Shown: positions 56,925 to 64,000 of the stretch, piece after piece
Position numbering within the stretch: the stretch's first letter is position 1
How the letters are laid out: every line of letters starts with the position of its first letter
Origin: Clostridium ihumii AP5
Lineage (GTDB): Bacteria; Bacillota; Clostridia; Clostridiales; Clostridiaceae
Direction: 5' to 3'
NCBI RefSeq assembly: GCF_000612845.1
Contig: NZ_CCAT010000009.1
Location: 1-64,000, forward strand
Length of the DNA: 64,000 bases
Notes under the pieces: model-generated
What the model saw: the letters and a program-made list of their open reading frames with translations, nothing else
What the model was told of the DNA's origin: nothing
Database searches by the model: none
Program-made: the position numbers and the translations under genes

Positions 56925-57491
56925 CTATCTTTGCAATATATTATTTGCCCAATTAGGTATTTTTTTATCTCTCCATATTATCTTATCGTTTTTTAAATAT
57001 ATAACTTCTTTTAATACTTCTGTATTATCATATATGTTTACTTCATCACATATTTCAATTATATTATTTAAGTTATTTAATGAATCATAATATCTTCTTT
57101 CTATATCCTTATCTGGTATTCCATGCCCACCTTTACTAACTCTAATTTTAACTCTCTCTTTAGCAACTTCGGGATTCTCTACTCCTACATAATTCATAAC
57201 TATATAAAATCCATTGTCTTTTGCAAACTTTATATTCTTTATTATACTTTTCCCAGATAAAGTAGTTTCCTGATTGAATGATATGCCATTTAAAATATAG
57301 TATTTTATTAACTTAACAGCTTCTCTTGCACATTTAATTTGAAGATTATTATCTTTCCAAGAACCAATCCTAGCTACCATCTCATCTGTATTTATTCTTT
57401 TTTCTTCTTTATTTTCATTATAGTATATAGCTTTATATATTGAAGTTTTTCCTGCACCATTAACACCTGCAAAAATTGTATACGTCGGCAT
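56925..57491 (-). CDS. Zeta toxin family protein
   Basis: 188 residues; P-loop kinase. FAGVNGAGKTSIYKAIYY is Walker A, RINTDEMV follows, SFNQETTLSGKSI matches the zeta-type substrate loop, and GGHGIPDKDIERRYYDS is the lid. Zeta kinases phosphorylate UDP-N-acetylglucosamine or similar. The gene starts one base after the stop of the small gene at 57493, so they are coupled. Confidence 0.85.
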   Translation of the reverse strand: MPTYTIFAGVNGAGKTSIYKAIYYNENKEEKRINTDEMVARIGSWKDNNLQIKCAREAVKLIKYYILNGISFNQETTLSGKSIIKNIKFAKDNGFYIVMNYVGVENPEVAKERVKIRVSKGGHGIPDKDIERRYYDSLNNLNNIIEICDEVNIYDNTEVLKEVIYLKNDKIIWRDKKIPNWANNILQR

Positions 57492-57492
57492 A

Positions 57493-57657
57493 TTATTTAC
57501 CTATTACCTTTGCTTGCTCTTTTTGTAGCACTAAATTTGATAAAGTCATATAAAAATCTTGCTCTTCTTTTGTTTTTGCCTTTTTAAATAAATCCTTCAA
57601 TTGGCTATAAGAATAATTGATAAAAATATCATATAAGTTATTATCTTTATTTTCCAT
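57493..57657 (-). CDS. Small protein coupled to the zeta toxin gene (candidate antitoxin)
   Basis: 54 residues, MENKDNNLYDIFINYSYSQL to QAKVIGK. ATG 57657 follows CAGGAGGAGTTTGAT, a very strong ribosome site. Highly charged and helical (KDLFKKAKTKEEQDFYMTLS). Its stop codon is one base from the toxin ATG. Position and size fit an antitoxin; sequence alone does not prove it. Confidence 0.75.
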   Translation of the reverse strand: MENKDNNLYDIFINYSYSQLKDLFKKAKTKEEQDFYMTLSNLVLQKEQAKVIGK

Positions 57658-57692
57658 ATCAAACTCCTCCTGATGAAATTCTATTTATACAC

Positions 57693-57851
57693 TATAGGGT
57701 TCCAAGTTCATCTTCATAATTATTAGTTCCAAAACTTGGATACCCTTAAGAGTGAGACTAGCTCGGAATCATTTTATAGTAAGTATTTCTTTTGAAATCA
57801 ATATATTTACAGCTTAAAAAATAGTTTTGAATTCGAGCTTGTTTCCCTATA
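57693..57851 (+). mobile_element. Inverted-repeat element, copy 2 (MITE-like)
   Basis: 159 bases, almost identical to 48797-48954 and in the same orientation, including both internal hairpins and the TATAGGG ends. It lies between the antitoxin-like gene and the next terminator. Confidence 0.75.
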
Positions 57852-57880
57852 TTATATACCAAACCTATAAAATAATAAAC

Positions 57881-57976
57881 TTAATATCTTTTTATTTTGG
57901 TTCTCCACAGATATGCTTCACCGTATAATAAGCAAAAGATAACACCTTCCAAATATGTATTATCACTAGAATAGTT
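57881..57976 (-). pseudogene. Possible C-terminal gene fragment
   Basis: An open minus-strand frame ends ...EGVIFCLLYGEAYLWRTKIK RY and a stop, with no start codon or ribosome site. It looks like the tail of a lost gene next to the 159-bp element. Confidence 0.25.
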
Positions 57977-58012
57977 TCAATTTCAAATTTTCATTATAAA
58001 TTTTCATAAAAA

Positions 58013-58038
58013 ATAATATAGGCATCTGCCTATATTAT
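58013..58038 (-). terminator. Terminator of the DUF6678-like gene
   Basis: AATATAGGCA-GA-TGCCTATATT then ATTTTTTATG on the minus strand. Confidence 0.85.
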
Positions 58039-58061
58039 TGAATTCCTACCATATAGTAAAA

Positions 58062-58760
58062 TTATCTATATCCATATATAATAACATCATTTCCATCAAC
58101 TTCATATGGTATATGTTCTTTTTTAAGTTCTCTTTTAAATTCTTCACTCTCATCTTGTATTTCAATTTTTGATGCAAGTCTGCCACCTTTGTTAACAGCA
58201 TACTTAGGAGTGATCCTTATCCATTCTATTAAATAATGCTTATACTCAAGCCCTTCATAGCTATAATCGCCAAAATAACTAGGTATTTTAGATATAGTTT
58301 TTAAAAAATTACTATCAGGCATATCAAATAAAGTTTTATATATAAATGCTGGTGGAAATGAAAGTCTATTATTTACTATATCTAAAAGGACATTCCACTT
58401 TGTGTTATTCATATAACTTGTAAGATATTTATCTTCAATAATTTTTCGTGCCTTTTCTTTATCAGTTTTTTTTCTGTTATACTGCCCATCATTAATATTT
58501 TTAGCCAATTTTTGTACATATGATAAAACAGATGCTGCTCCCTTGAATTGAAAAGATTCAAAAATAGTATCATCCTTATAAACACTAATTCTATAATATT
58601 TACTATTAAACATTAATAACTCTAAACTAACTCCACCAGGCCATATAGCACTCATTATAATATTGAAAAAATTATTTTTATCTAATTGTTTATTTTCTAC
58701 AAATTTTCCATTTCCTAAATCTATATCACTAAAATCATCAAAACACAGATTATTTTCCAT
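58062..58760 (-). CDS. DUF6678-like protein
   Basis: 232 residues. The second half (about residues 112-232) has MNNTKWNVLLDIVNN, PPAFIYKTLFD, YFGDYSYEG, YLIEWIRITP, the DUF6678 pattern as I recall it. The N-terminal 110 residues are not recognised (NNFFNIIMSAIWPGGVSLEL). Soluble, no signal peptide. Single gene. Function unknown. Confidence 0.65.
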   Translation of the reverse strand: MENNLCFDDFSDIDLGNGKFVENKQLDKNNFFNIIMSAIWPGGVSLELLMFNSKYYRISVYKDDTIFESFQFKGAASVLSYVQKLAKNINDGQYNRKKTDKEKARKIIEDKYLTSYMNNTKWNVLLDIVNNRLSFPPAFIYKTLFDMPDSNFLKTISKIPSYFGDYSYEGLEYKHYLIEWIRITPKYAVNKGGRLASKIEIQDESEEFKRELKKEHIPYEVDGNDVIIYGYR

Positions 58761-58992
58761 CTTATCATACTCTCCTAAAAGCTCTATTTTTTATTTAATG
58801 CAATAATCTTTCTCTCTCATAATAAATTCTCATAGCTTCCTCATCACTACTTAGGTGTTCAATTTTTTGTTCAGCTTTTTATATTGCTGTATCACAACTT
58901 GATACAACTTTTTAAAATTTTATTTTTTAGACCTAATCCAAGGAGGAATTGGTTGTTACACAAGACAAGGGTGTATATTATAAACTTGAAAT

Positions 58993-59457
58993 TTAACATT
59001 GTGTTTTCTTTGTATCAACCCACTTATTTAATGCTATCTTGATTGGCGGACATATCTTTTTAGGTAACTCTTCCATATAAAAAAACTTTAATTGTTCAAC
59101 TTCACTTTCTTGACATATTAATTCACCAGCATAATCCCTACAAATGAATACTATATCCACATTAGATACCTCATCACCATTTGGATATACATAATGTGTA
59201 TCTTTTCCTGAGAATATACCAAATAGTTCTAGACTATTAGCTATTAATCCAGTTTCCTCATATAATTCCCTTTTTGCAGCATCCTCAACTTTTTCATCTA
59301 ATTCAACAGCACCTCCTGCATATCCCCAACAATGATTATCAGTTCTTTTTTGTAATAGTATTCTTCCTTTATCATCTTCTACAATTATACTTGCACCAAC
59401 CTGCAATAAAGTTCTATGCCCAACAATAGTCCTCAAATCCATTATATAATTTGACAC
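58993..59457 (-). CDS. NUDIX hydrolase
   Basis: About 155 residues. Perfect Nudix box in GAVELDEKVEDAAKRELYEE then TGL, with GRILLQKRTDNHCWGYAGG just before, as in ADP-ribose or mRNA-decapping-type enzymes. Start choice: AGAGGAAG lies before GTG 59457; the frame can be extended to GTG 59475, which has no ribosome site. Confidence 0.87.
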   Translation of the reverse strand: MSNYIMDLRTIVGHRTLLQVGASIIVEDDKGRILLQKRTDNHCWGYAGGAVELDEKVEDAAKRELYEETGLIANSLELFGIFSGKDTHYVYPNGDEVSNVDIVFICRDYAGELICQESEVEQLKFFYMEELPKKICPPIKIALNKWVDTKKTQC

Positions 59458-59569
59458 TTCATAACTTCCTCTCACACATATTTTATCGGTATATTACTTT
59501 TAAATAAATTTTTATTTATGCTTATTTCTCATTTTCAAATTTTGTATTCGTTCAATATAGTCTAGATTT

Positions 59570-59824
59570 TTACCACAACGCCCTATCCATATCATTTCTT
59601 GTTAATACCTCTTTATTTTCATAAGGATAACTGCATAATACGCTATCTAAAAATTTAATTTCACAAAAATATTTACATATCGAAGTTCCTTTTACAGCAC
59701 ATTTATGTTTATTATTGCCATCATCAACGTTCCATGGGCATTTTGTCTGTTTCCAATCAACTCCATCACTTGCCAAATCTATATCCATATTTCCACCGCT
59801 TAATGCTTTTACTCTATCATCCAT
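59570..59824 (-). CDS. Cysteine-rich hypothetical protein, 84 residues
   Basis: Not recognised. Five Cys in WKQTKCPWN, KHKCAVKGTSICKYFCEIK and SVLCSYP suggest a metal-binding or Fe-S knuckle. No signal peptide. AAAGGAG precedes the ATG. Single gene. Confidence 0.7.
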   Translation of the reverse strand: MDDRVKALSGGNMDIDLASDGVDWKQTKCPWNVDDGNNKHKCAVKGTSICKYFCEIKFLDSVLCSYPYENKEVLTRNDMDRALW

Positions 59825-59984
59825 ATTAATACTCCTTTCACAAACTCCTATCTATATATTAGTTCAGTTAAAAACTATCACACATAAAATTCTACTACAA
59901 ATTAGTAATAGCATATTTTATAAATATTATGTTATTTATATCTAAATTTTCAAAAATTTCATTTTCCTTTTATCTAATTTTAAA

Positions 59985-60029
59985 ATAAAAACACTGCAAG
60001 ATTTTAGATTAGATAATGCAGTGTTTTTT
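59985..60029. terminator. Terminator, look-alike family (bidirectional)
   Basis: CACTGCA (59992-59998) and TGCAGTG (60017-60023) with A run left and T run right. Ends the methyltransferase gene on the minus strand. Confidence 0.78.
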
Positions 60030-60120
60030 CATTATTTTGTTATATGTGAATATTTTCTTATAAATTATACATCATTTAAATAAGTTATATTATTTTAGTC
60101 AAATCGTATTCTATTATATA

Positions 60121-60753
60121 CTAACTATTTTTAGTAGCTACTAAAACACCTACAAGAGGATGTAATTGATGTAATTCAACATTAAAATTTAGTTCTGAAA
60201 AACATTTAACTAAATCTTCAACTGTTGATGGTTTGTCCCCACCTGGTCCATAACCAATTTCATCGTATTCATCTTCATACTTATCTGGATTATCAAAAAA
60301 CATTAAATCACCTATGATAATAGTTTGTAAGGTTTGTCCACCTATGTAAACCATATTTTCAATTGCCTTCTTCTTTTCTTCTAAATTTAAGTGATGTAAT
60401 GCGTAATTTGAAATGATTTTAGTAATTTGCTTTTCTTTCAAATTAACATTTTCATCTAGCTTATCAAATGTTCCAATAAAAAATTCAACATTTTCTCTAT
60501 TTCCTTCACTAGCATTTTCAGTTGACTTTATAATCATTCCTTCACTTATATCAATTCCTATGCCAAGTTTTATAGTATTTGAAAGTTCAATAATTTGCTT
60601 GCCTGTTCCACATCCCATATCTAAAATAACATCATTTGCATTTGGACTTGCTAATTTACTTACCAATTGACATGATCTATATCTCCAAATGTAGTTATCA
60701 GTTACATACTCTTCACTTGCATTATCAAATCTTTCCTTTACATTGTTATCCAT
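60121..60753 (-). CDS. Class I SAM-dependent methyltransferase
   Basis: 210 residues. Motif I VILDMGCGTGKQIIELS, followed by LGIGIDISEGMI (motif II) and IISNYALHHLNLEEK (motif IV-like). The C-terminus is SELNFNVELHQLHPLVGVLV. Substrate unknown; the type with a short cap acts on small molecules. Single gene. Confidence 0.9.
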   Translation of the reverse strand: MDNNVKERFDNASEEYVTDNYIWRYRSCQLVSKLASPNANDVILDMGCGTGKQIIELSNTIKLGIGIDISEGMIIKSTENASEGNRENVEFFIGTFDKLDENVNLKEKQITKIISNYALHHLNLEEKKKAIENMVYIGGQTLQTIIIGDLMFFDNPDKYEDEYDEIGYGPGGDKPSTVEDLVKCFSELNFNVELHQLHPLVGVLVATKNS

Positions 60754-60971
60754 TTAATTACCCCCATTTTTGCAATTTACTATTATTTATTATTTAAAAT
60801 AAATATCCCCGATTAATATTTTACCATAATACTCAATTAATGTAATGAAATTACTATAACTAATTTATAAAAATACATTTAAAAACTTAAGCTATATATT
60901 TATTAAATTCTCGGATAATTTGGAAGTTAAAATTTAACGCCCATAATATATTAAAATTACAAATTATTTAT

Positions 60972-61514
60972 TTAAATAGAATTTATATTCTTTTCCATGA
61001 CTATAAACTTGAAATTATCATCTTCAATATACTCACCGCATCTATTAAATCCTAACTTACTGAACAAATTTAATGCAGGTTTATTAGTTTCACCAGTTTC
61101 AATGTATATTCTATTAATATCCATATTATTGAATATATATTTTGTAACTATATTTATTGATGTGAATGCAATACCTTTTCCCCAACATCGCTTATCAGCT
61201 ATAATAATACCCATTTCACCCTGCTTTTTTTCTTTATCTATACTAAAAAAATTAACAAATCCTATAAAATCATCTGAATTATTTGTAATAATAAAATACT
61301 TATATTTTCTATCTTTAACATTCTCATTAATTATTTCATCATTAAATATATTGCAAAAATTTATACATTCATCTATTAACTCTTTACTTGTGTTAGGTAT
61401 AGGTCGCGGGTCGTGTAAGTTTATTTCCTTATCTATTCTACAAGAAAATAAATTGATAACATCATCACTACGTACATCTCTAATCTTAATATTTTCATCT
61501 TGGTAATAAATCAT
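60972..61514 (-). CDS. GNAT family N-acetyltransferase (RimJ/RimL-like)
   Basis: 180 residues. Begins IKIRDVRSDDVINLFSCR, then FIGFVNFFSIDKEKKQGEMG, KRCWGKGIAFTSINIVTKYI as acetyl-CoA loop, and NKPALNLFSKLGFNRCGEYI. AAGGAGGGATTATA precedes the ATG. Single gene. Confidence 0.88.
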   Translation of the reverse strand: MIYYQDENIKIRDVRSDDVINLFSCRIDKEINLHDPRPIPNTSKELIDECINFCNIFNDEIINENVKDRKYKYFIITNNSDDFIGFVNFFSIDKEKKQGEMGIIIADKRCWGKGIAFTSINIVTKYIFNNMDINRIYIETGETNKPALNLFSKLGFNRCGEYIEDDNFKFIVMEKNINSI

Positions 61515-61607
61515 TATAATCCCTCCTTATATCAATTTATTTTATTTAATGTAATTCTTAATCAAGCTAAGCCACAAATTCGCTTTTAATTATTTCACTT
61601 TTAATTC

Positions 61608-61879
61608 CTATTTATCTTTATTTTCAATTTCAATAATTGTCATTATAGAGTAATTGGCTAAATCTAGTAGTGTATCTATAATGCTCTCGTCTTTTACTTC
61701 AGCATCTTGTTTAATTAATTGCTTATATCTTCGTATCTTATCTTCCAATCTAATTGCAGGCATTATAAGTCCATATTCTTGAAAACCTTCACCAAAACTG
61801 TCTCCATAGTCTTCATTTTTTGCCACATATATCTTATTTAACTTTTCACATATCTCTCATACTGTTCAACTTTTGCCAT
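61608..61879 (-). pseudogene. DUF1599/Nmad1-like gene broken by a dinucleotide expansion
   Basis: A frame at 61608-61826 gives VAKNEDYGDSFGEGFQEYG, IRLEDKIRRYKQLI and DTLLDLANYSIM, which is the DUF1599 core. Upstream, ATG 61879 reads MAKVEQYERYVKS then stops. Removing one GA from GAGAGA at about 61850 would join both as MAKVEQYEICEKLNKIYVAK then NEDYGDSFG, the usual N-terminus. So the gene is disrupted, or phase-variable. Confidence 0.7.
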
Positions 61880-62031
61880 GTAATAATATTTTCTTCTTGT
61901 ATTTTATAATTTTTAAGGTTCATTATTTAAATATTAAATGAGAACAATGTTATTCCAGGAAAAAAGTTTAAATACTTTCTTTATCCAAAAAGTTAAAGTC
62001 TATTTTTCCTTTGTAGATAAAAACTATATCA

Positions 62032-62058
62032 CCTTAGTAGCTGAGGTTTTAACCTTGG
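62032..62058. repeat. Solo hairpin-core unit
   Basis: GTAGCTGAGGTTTTAACCTTGG, one unit with AGGTT/AACCT stem standing alone, followed by GGTAATATATCCTTGC as at the end of 'element C'. Confidence 0.75.
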
Positions 62059-62107
62059 AGGTAATATATCCTTGCTAAATTCTTATTTTTTGAATTACAA
62101 CATAAAA

Positions 62108-62141
62108 ATACCCTAAAATTCATTTTTGAATAATAAGGTAT
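62108..62141 (-). terminator. Terminator, look-alike family member 5
   Basis: ATACC and GGTAT arms around CTAAAATTCATTTTTGAA, followed by TTTTTATGTTG on the minus strand. About 95 bases past the stop at 62236. Confidence 0.65.
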
Positions 62142-62235
62142 TTAGAAAACTTATTTGTTTTATATTTTAGTTCTTGAATAAAAATATTGTTTTTAAAAAC
62201 TAATTTAATAAAATCAGCATGGCTAATTAACACAA

Positions 62236-62898
62236 CTAAAGTGTCTCATCTAACTTTTGAATTTTTGAATGTGAAATTAAATATACATTGCCTAAAATAT
62301 CAATTTTGTTTCCTTTTACACGTATAGCACAATCTTTGTTTGATGCGTAAACATTCATTTCTTCTGATAATGGAGATAATTCGCTTTGAATTTGTTCAAT
62401 GTTATTTTCAAGATCACAATGAGACAACACTGAAAAATCATCAAGACCAATACCATTGTAAATAGAACTTATGTCACATTCGCAGTCAGTACATTTCGAA
62501 CATACCCATTTAGCAGACATGTTTATAGCACCAGCGCTTGTTCCCATCACAACTGATTTGCTTTTTTTTATTAAATCGGACAATTGGTATTCAATCAAAA
62601 GATTATTTTGTTCAACAGTATCTCCACCTAACAAGAAAATTACCGAAGCATCTTGAATTAATTTTCGTGCCTCTTCCTTCTGTACGCTATAATCAATTAA
62701 ATGATATTCATCAAATATAATATTGGCCTGGTCAAGCCACGAACGTTCAGTAGCACCAACTTCTTTATCTTCATGAAGAAATGGATTTGCACTAATCATA
62801 ACAAGCGATTTTCTATCAATTATATCCTCATACAATAACTTTACCAGTTTTTCAAGAAAAGTATCGTTAAACCAACCTAAATAATAATGAATTCCCAT
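62236..62898 (-). CDS. Peptidase E-like (S51 family) protein
   Basis: 220 residues. VIFLLGGDTVEQNNLL and VVMGTSAGAINMSAKW with the nucleophile Ser in GTSAGA, then a late His in LSHCDLEN. Class S51 (aspartyl dipeptidase or cyanophycinase-like). GGAGGTACTT precedes the ATG. Cytoplasmic; substrate unknown. Confidence 0.88.
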   Translation of the reverse strand: MGIHYYLGWFNDTFLEKLVKLLYEDIIDRKSLVMISANPFLHEDKEVGATERSWLDQANIIFDEYHLIDYSVQKEEARKLIQDASVIFLLGGDTVEQNNLLIEYQLSDLIKKSKSVVMGTSAGAINMSAKWVCSKCTDCECDISSIYNGIGLDDFSVLSHCDLENNIEQIQSELSPLSEEMNVYASNKDCAIRVKGNKIDILGNVYLISHSKIQKLDETL

Positions 62899-63082
62899 AA
62901 GTACCTCCGTATAAAAGTTTATATAATATAAACTTTTATATTTATAATTGTATTACATTTTAAATATATTTTATAAATAAAGCATTTTTCAATTTTTAAA
63001 GAACATTATCCATATTTAAATTTTCAAAAATTGCATTTTATTATAATCATAACATCCTCTTATTTTTGTAGAATAAAATAGA

Positions 63083-63116
63083 AATACCACATACTAACGT
63101 TGAATAGTATGTATTT
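63083..63116 (-). terminator. Terminator, look-alike family member 6
   Basis: ATACTA / TAGTAT inner stem with AAATA/TATTT outside. Past the stop at 63150. Confidence 0.55.
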
Positions 63117-63149
63117 AATTTTATCCTTTAACAAGAATATAAATTGTCA

Positions 63150-63479
63150 TTATTCAAAATTTTCTTTAAATATCACTTTTAATGCTTCACATGGAATCAC
63201 CTGATTATGAAAAATTTGTAGCATTCCTTTAGGCGTTATTTTATAACCTAACAATTCATCTTTATGAAGAACTACTGTTTTTGCTTCAACATTAATATGA
63301 TCTTTAAAAGCAATAAGACGAACGAATTTATCACTTACATAAAATGTAGGTAGTTTAGCCCACAATTTTTCATCAATATTTTGGGAAGTACTTTCATAGA
63401 TAAGTCTATATAAATCCCAAAACCTTTCCTTAGTTTGTTCTTCAAACTTCTTTAAATAATTATTTATTTCCTCTTTCAT
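63150..63479 (-). CDS. DUF1801/YdhG-like iron-chaperone-fold protein
   Basis: About 109 residues: INNYLKKFEEQTKERFWDLY, EKLWAKLPTFYVSDKFVRLI, FKDHINVEAKTVVLHKDEL, YKITPKGMLQIFHNQVIP. The small alpha/beta domain of DUF1801/YdhG proteins (frataxin-like fold). GGAG in ATGGAGATAAAAATG favours the inner ATG 63479. Single gene. Confidence 0.8.
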   Translation of the reverse strand: MKEEINNYLKKFEEQTKERFWDLYRLIYESTSQNIDEKLWAKLPTFYVSDKFVRLIAFKDHINVEAKTVVLHKDELLGYKITPKGMLQIFHNQVIPCEALKVIFKENFE

Positions 63480-63565
63480 TTTTATCTCCATACTTCTATG
63501 ATTTGTTTATATTTATATATCATATAAATTAACCTTGATATGAATTCCTTTATTACCACAAAACA

Positions 63566-63574
63566 ATTATAACA
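63566..63574 (-). promoter_or_regulatory. Extended -10 promoter of the DUF1801-like gene
   Basis: Minus strand TGTTATAAT preceded by GTATTTACAAAATA, the best copy of the recurring block. Confidence 0.55.
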
Positions 63575-63715
63575 TATTTTGTAAATACAGAATTGCTTAA
63601 TTTTAAAAAGTTATCTTGTATTTTCATTACTTTATAAAACATTTTATGCCTTTATTTTGAATATTAAGTAAAACTCCACTAGATCATTTTTCTTTGATTG
63701 GTATTACAACATAAT

Positions 63716-63755
63716 AAAAAAAATACCATAAATTCATTTTTGAATAGTATGGTAT
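63716..63755 (-). terminator. Terminator, look-alike family member 7
   Basis: ATACCAT and ATGGTAT arms around AAATTCATTTTTGAATAGT-like loop, then TTTTTTTATT on the minus strand. Ends the partial gene at 63810. Confidence 0.82.
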
Positions 63756-63809
63756 TTAATATATTACTTTTCACTATTCACTTTTACTTCTTAACTCCTC
63801 ATTAAATCA

Positions 63810-64000
63810 CTACTTATCCTTAAGTAATGCATCTATATCCTCATATATCTCTTGTGCTATCTCCCAAGTACCATTATAAGGTTGTTCAATATAACATATA
63901 TCTTTTATTTTGTACACATAAGCTACACTACTTCCACCTTCAGAATATGAAAATTCTAACTTTATATAATAGTCTACATTTGTTGGCGTGTCACCAAGAG
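63810..64000 (-). CDS. Partial hypothetical protein (N-terminus off the window)
   Basis: The last 62 codons of a minus-strand frame cut by the window edge: LGDTPTNVDYYIKLEFSYSE to EIAQEIYEDIDALLKDK. Reads like a small beta-rich soluble protein; not recognised. Confidence 0.6.
   Translation of the reverse strand, partial: LGDTPTNVDYYIKLEFSYSEGGSSVAYVYKIKDICYIEQPYNGTWEIAQEIYEDIDALLKDK

Overview
This 64 kb window is very AT-rich, with purine-rich Shine-Dalgarno sites, perfect hairpin-plus-T terminators, an operon for a trimeric [FeFe] hydrogenase and a type I-B CRISPR-Cas locus. Together these point to a low-GC Firmicute of Clostridium sensu stricto. I cannot name the species from the sequence alone. 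No rRNA or tRNA gene is seen.

Layout. 0.1-13.4 kb is mostly housekeeping: an ECF S component, an AI-2E family permease, a queT-queF-queC operon behind a preQ1-I riboswitch, a chemotaxis receptor, endonuclease IV, a LysR regulator divergent from a choloylglycine-hydrolase family enzyme, a flavodoxin and a Na/Pi cotransporter with a long leader. 13.4-23.3 kb alternates genes (an Uup-like ABC-F, MsrAB, a resistance-type ABC-F with an attenuator leader, four small proteins) with dense intergenic repeat arrays. 23.3-27.4 kb is the hydCBA hydrogenase operon. 28-32.6 kb holds single genes (membrane proteins, esterase, HAD phosphatase, APH-like kinase). 32.8-42.5 kb is a CRISPR-Cas locus with an array and leader at each end. 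43.9-48.2 kb is a GC-richer two-component/ABC transporter cassette. 42.6-64 kb is otherwise an accessory region of one-gene units, all on the minus strand: NUDIX hydrolases, GNAT acetyltransferases, a nucleotidyltransferase, phosphatase, methyltransferase, zeta-toxin pair and DUF proteins. Most units end in look-alike terminators.

How genes work together. QueT imports a queuosine precursor while QueF and QueC act in preQ1 synthesis, all sensed by preQ1. HydC/HydB/HydA form an NAD(H)- and ferredoxin-linked electron-bifurcating hydrogenase. Cas1-Cas2-Cas4 acquire spacers and Cas8b-Cas7-Cas5-Cas6 with Cas3 carry out interference. Both arrays are read leftward and give crRNAs with an ATTGAAAC tag. 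The response regulator and kinase probably control the adjacent ABC transporter.

Most unusual features. (1) An intergenic hairpin repeat family of more than 40 copies, whose stems change on both arms while staying paired; units alternate in orientation. (2) A roughly 159-bp element with terminal inverted repeats, in two nearly identical copies. (3) A family of related terminators punctuating the single-gene accessory region. (4) A putative 7-codon leader peptide attenuator upstream of an ABC-F gene. (5) A long uncharacterised leader on the Na/Pi transporter. (6) A perfect 11-bp inverted repeat over the cas1 promoter. (7) Relics of two CRISPR repeat types next to cas6. (8) A gene broken by a GA dinucleotide expansion.
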